This document shows positions 63,676 to 64,000 of a DNA stretch of 64,000 bases, in pieces. Positions within the stretch are counted from its first letter, which is position 1; each line of letters begins with the position of its first letter. A program made the translations under genes and the position numbers. Below the pieces are notes generated by a model. It was not told the origin of the DNA, did not search any database, and saw only the letters and a list, made by a program, of their open reading frames with translations. Source of the DNA: Chondrilla cf. caribensis (Eukaryota; Porifera; Demospongiae; Chondrillida; Chondrillidae). The stretch covers positions 4,595,509 to 4,659,508 of the forward strand of contig OZ026547.1 in NCBI GenBank assembly GCA_964020155.1, read 5' to 3'.

Positions 63676-64000
63676 GTAGGGTGAGGGGCGGCGGGCTGGT
63701 GGCCGTGACCGAGGGCAGTCCCGAGCTGCATGCCGAGGGTCGTGGCAGGTCATGCAGCGGTGGGTGTAGCGGCATGGAGGAATGCAAGTGCCCCGGTTCC
63801 ATCGAATGCAAATTTCTGGGACTGGACGGAGGGATGTATCAGGGATCCCCATGGCTGGGGGTGGCAGCAGGCGGCCTGGGGGTAGCGGGGGCCCCATATT
63901 GTCCTCCGACAGGGCGGAGAGCCAGATGTCTGTTTCCCTCCGGTCCCACTGCAGGGTTGGGTCGAGGGCAGCTGCCTGACGGAAGGCCCGGTCATAACGG
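63676..64000 (-). mobile_element. Retrotransposon gag-like ORF with CCCH/CCHC knuckles (partial)
   Basis: Read from the right edge: YDRAFRQAAALDP, LQWDRRETDIWLSALS, a proline-rich linker, then ICIRWNRGTCIPPCRYTHRC and MTCHDPRHAARDC, ending at a stop near 63673. The 'WNRGTC...C.Y.H.C..C....H...DC' pattern is the nucleic-acid-binding tail seen in gag-like ORFs of invertebrate retroelements. The surrounding 62950-64000 is GC-richer than the rest of the window, consistent with an inserted element. The rest of the element is outside the window, or not recognisable at 62950-63670. Confidence 0.6.

Overview
This window is animal nuclear DNA, most likely from a marine sponge (Porifera). It has intron-containing genes with GT-AG boundaries, very long (CA/TG)n tracts, many short foldback elements, and an NLR-type immune receptor with the death-fold/NACHT/LRR layout known to be expanded in sponges such as Amphimedon. 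The phylum assignment is inference. No tRNA, rRNA or CRISPR was recognised.

Layout. (1) 1-7.8 kb, plus strand: a multi-exon gene of the DUF7869 type whose reading frame stays in phase over ten exons but carries four in-frame stops; its introns hold several foldback (MITE-like) elements. (2) 9.8-12.4 kb: minus-strand exons for a secreted coiled-coil protein and a damaged collagen-like segment, then tandem repeats. (3) 12.46-23.92 kb: a near-perfect 5.7-kb-arm palindrome with a ~110-bp spacer. (4) 24.1-42.0 kb: two paralogous NLR loci on the minus strand. The left copy (24.2-29.0 kb) is 5'-truncated and disrupted. The right copy (34.1-42.0 kb) can be assembled into nine phase-consistent exons encoding about 1,095 residues (death-like, NACHT, LRR-like). 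The tandem duplication also includes the DNA downstream of each NLR, so the outer half of the palindrome arm exists a third time, more diverged, at 31.3-34.0 kb. (5) 43.0-46.4 kb, plus strand: the 5' part of a clathrin heavy chain gene with introns, now a pseudogene, head-to-head with the NLR. (6) 46.4-52.9 kb: mainly microsatellites, one minus-strand exon-like ORF and a DOMON-domain exon with a stop. (7) 52.9-62.9 kb: a tandem segmental duplication carrying two apparently intact secreted fibrinogen-related genes (minus strand), each with a TATA-like box, two histone H1 tail pseudogenes with histone-type 3' stem-loops, a third eroded fibrinogen-related remnant, and minisatellites. (8) 62.95-64.0 kb: GC-richer DNA with part of a retrotransposon gag-like ORF, minus strand.

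The picture is an accessory, duplication-prone region where putative innate-recognition genes (an NLR receptor and secreted fibrinogen-type lectins) have multiplied next to decaying copies of housekeeping genes. The most checkable points are the palindrome and its third copy, the intact/broken NLR pair with a datable MITE insertion, the clustered substitutions in the putative ligand face of the two fibrinogen-related proteins, and the stop-riddled but splice-competent DUF7869 locus. Identities quoted as 'near' or 'about' are by eye.
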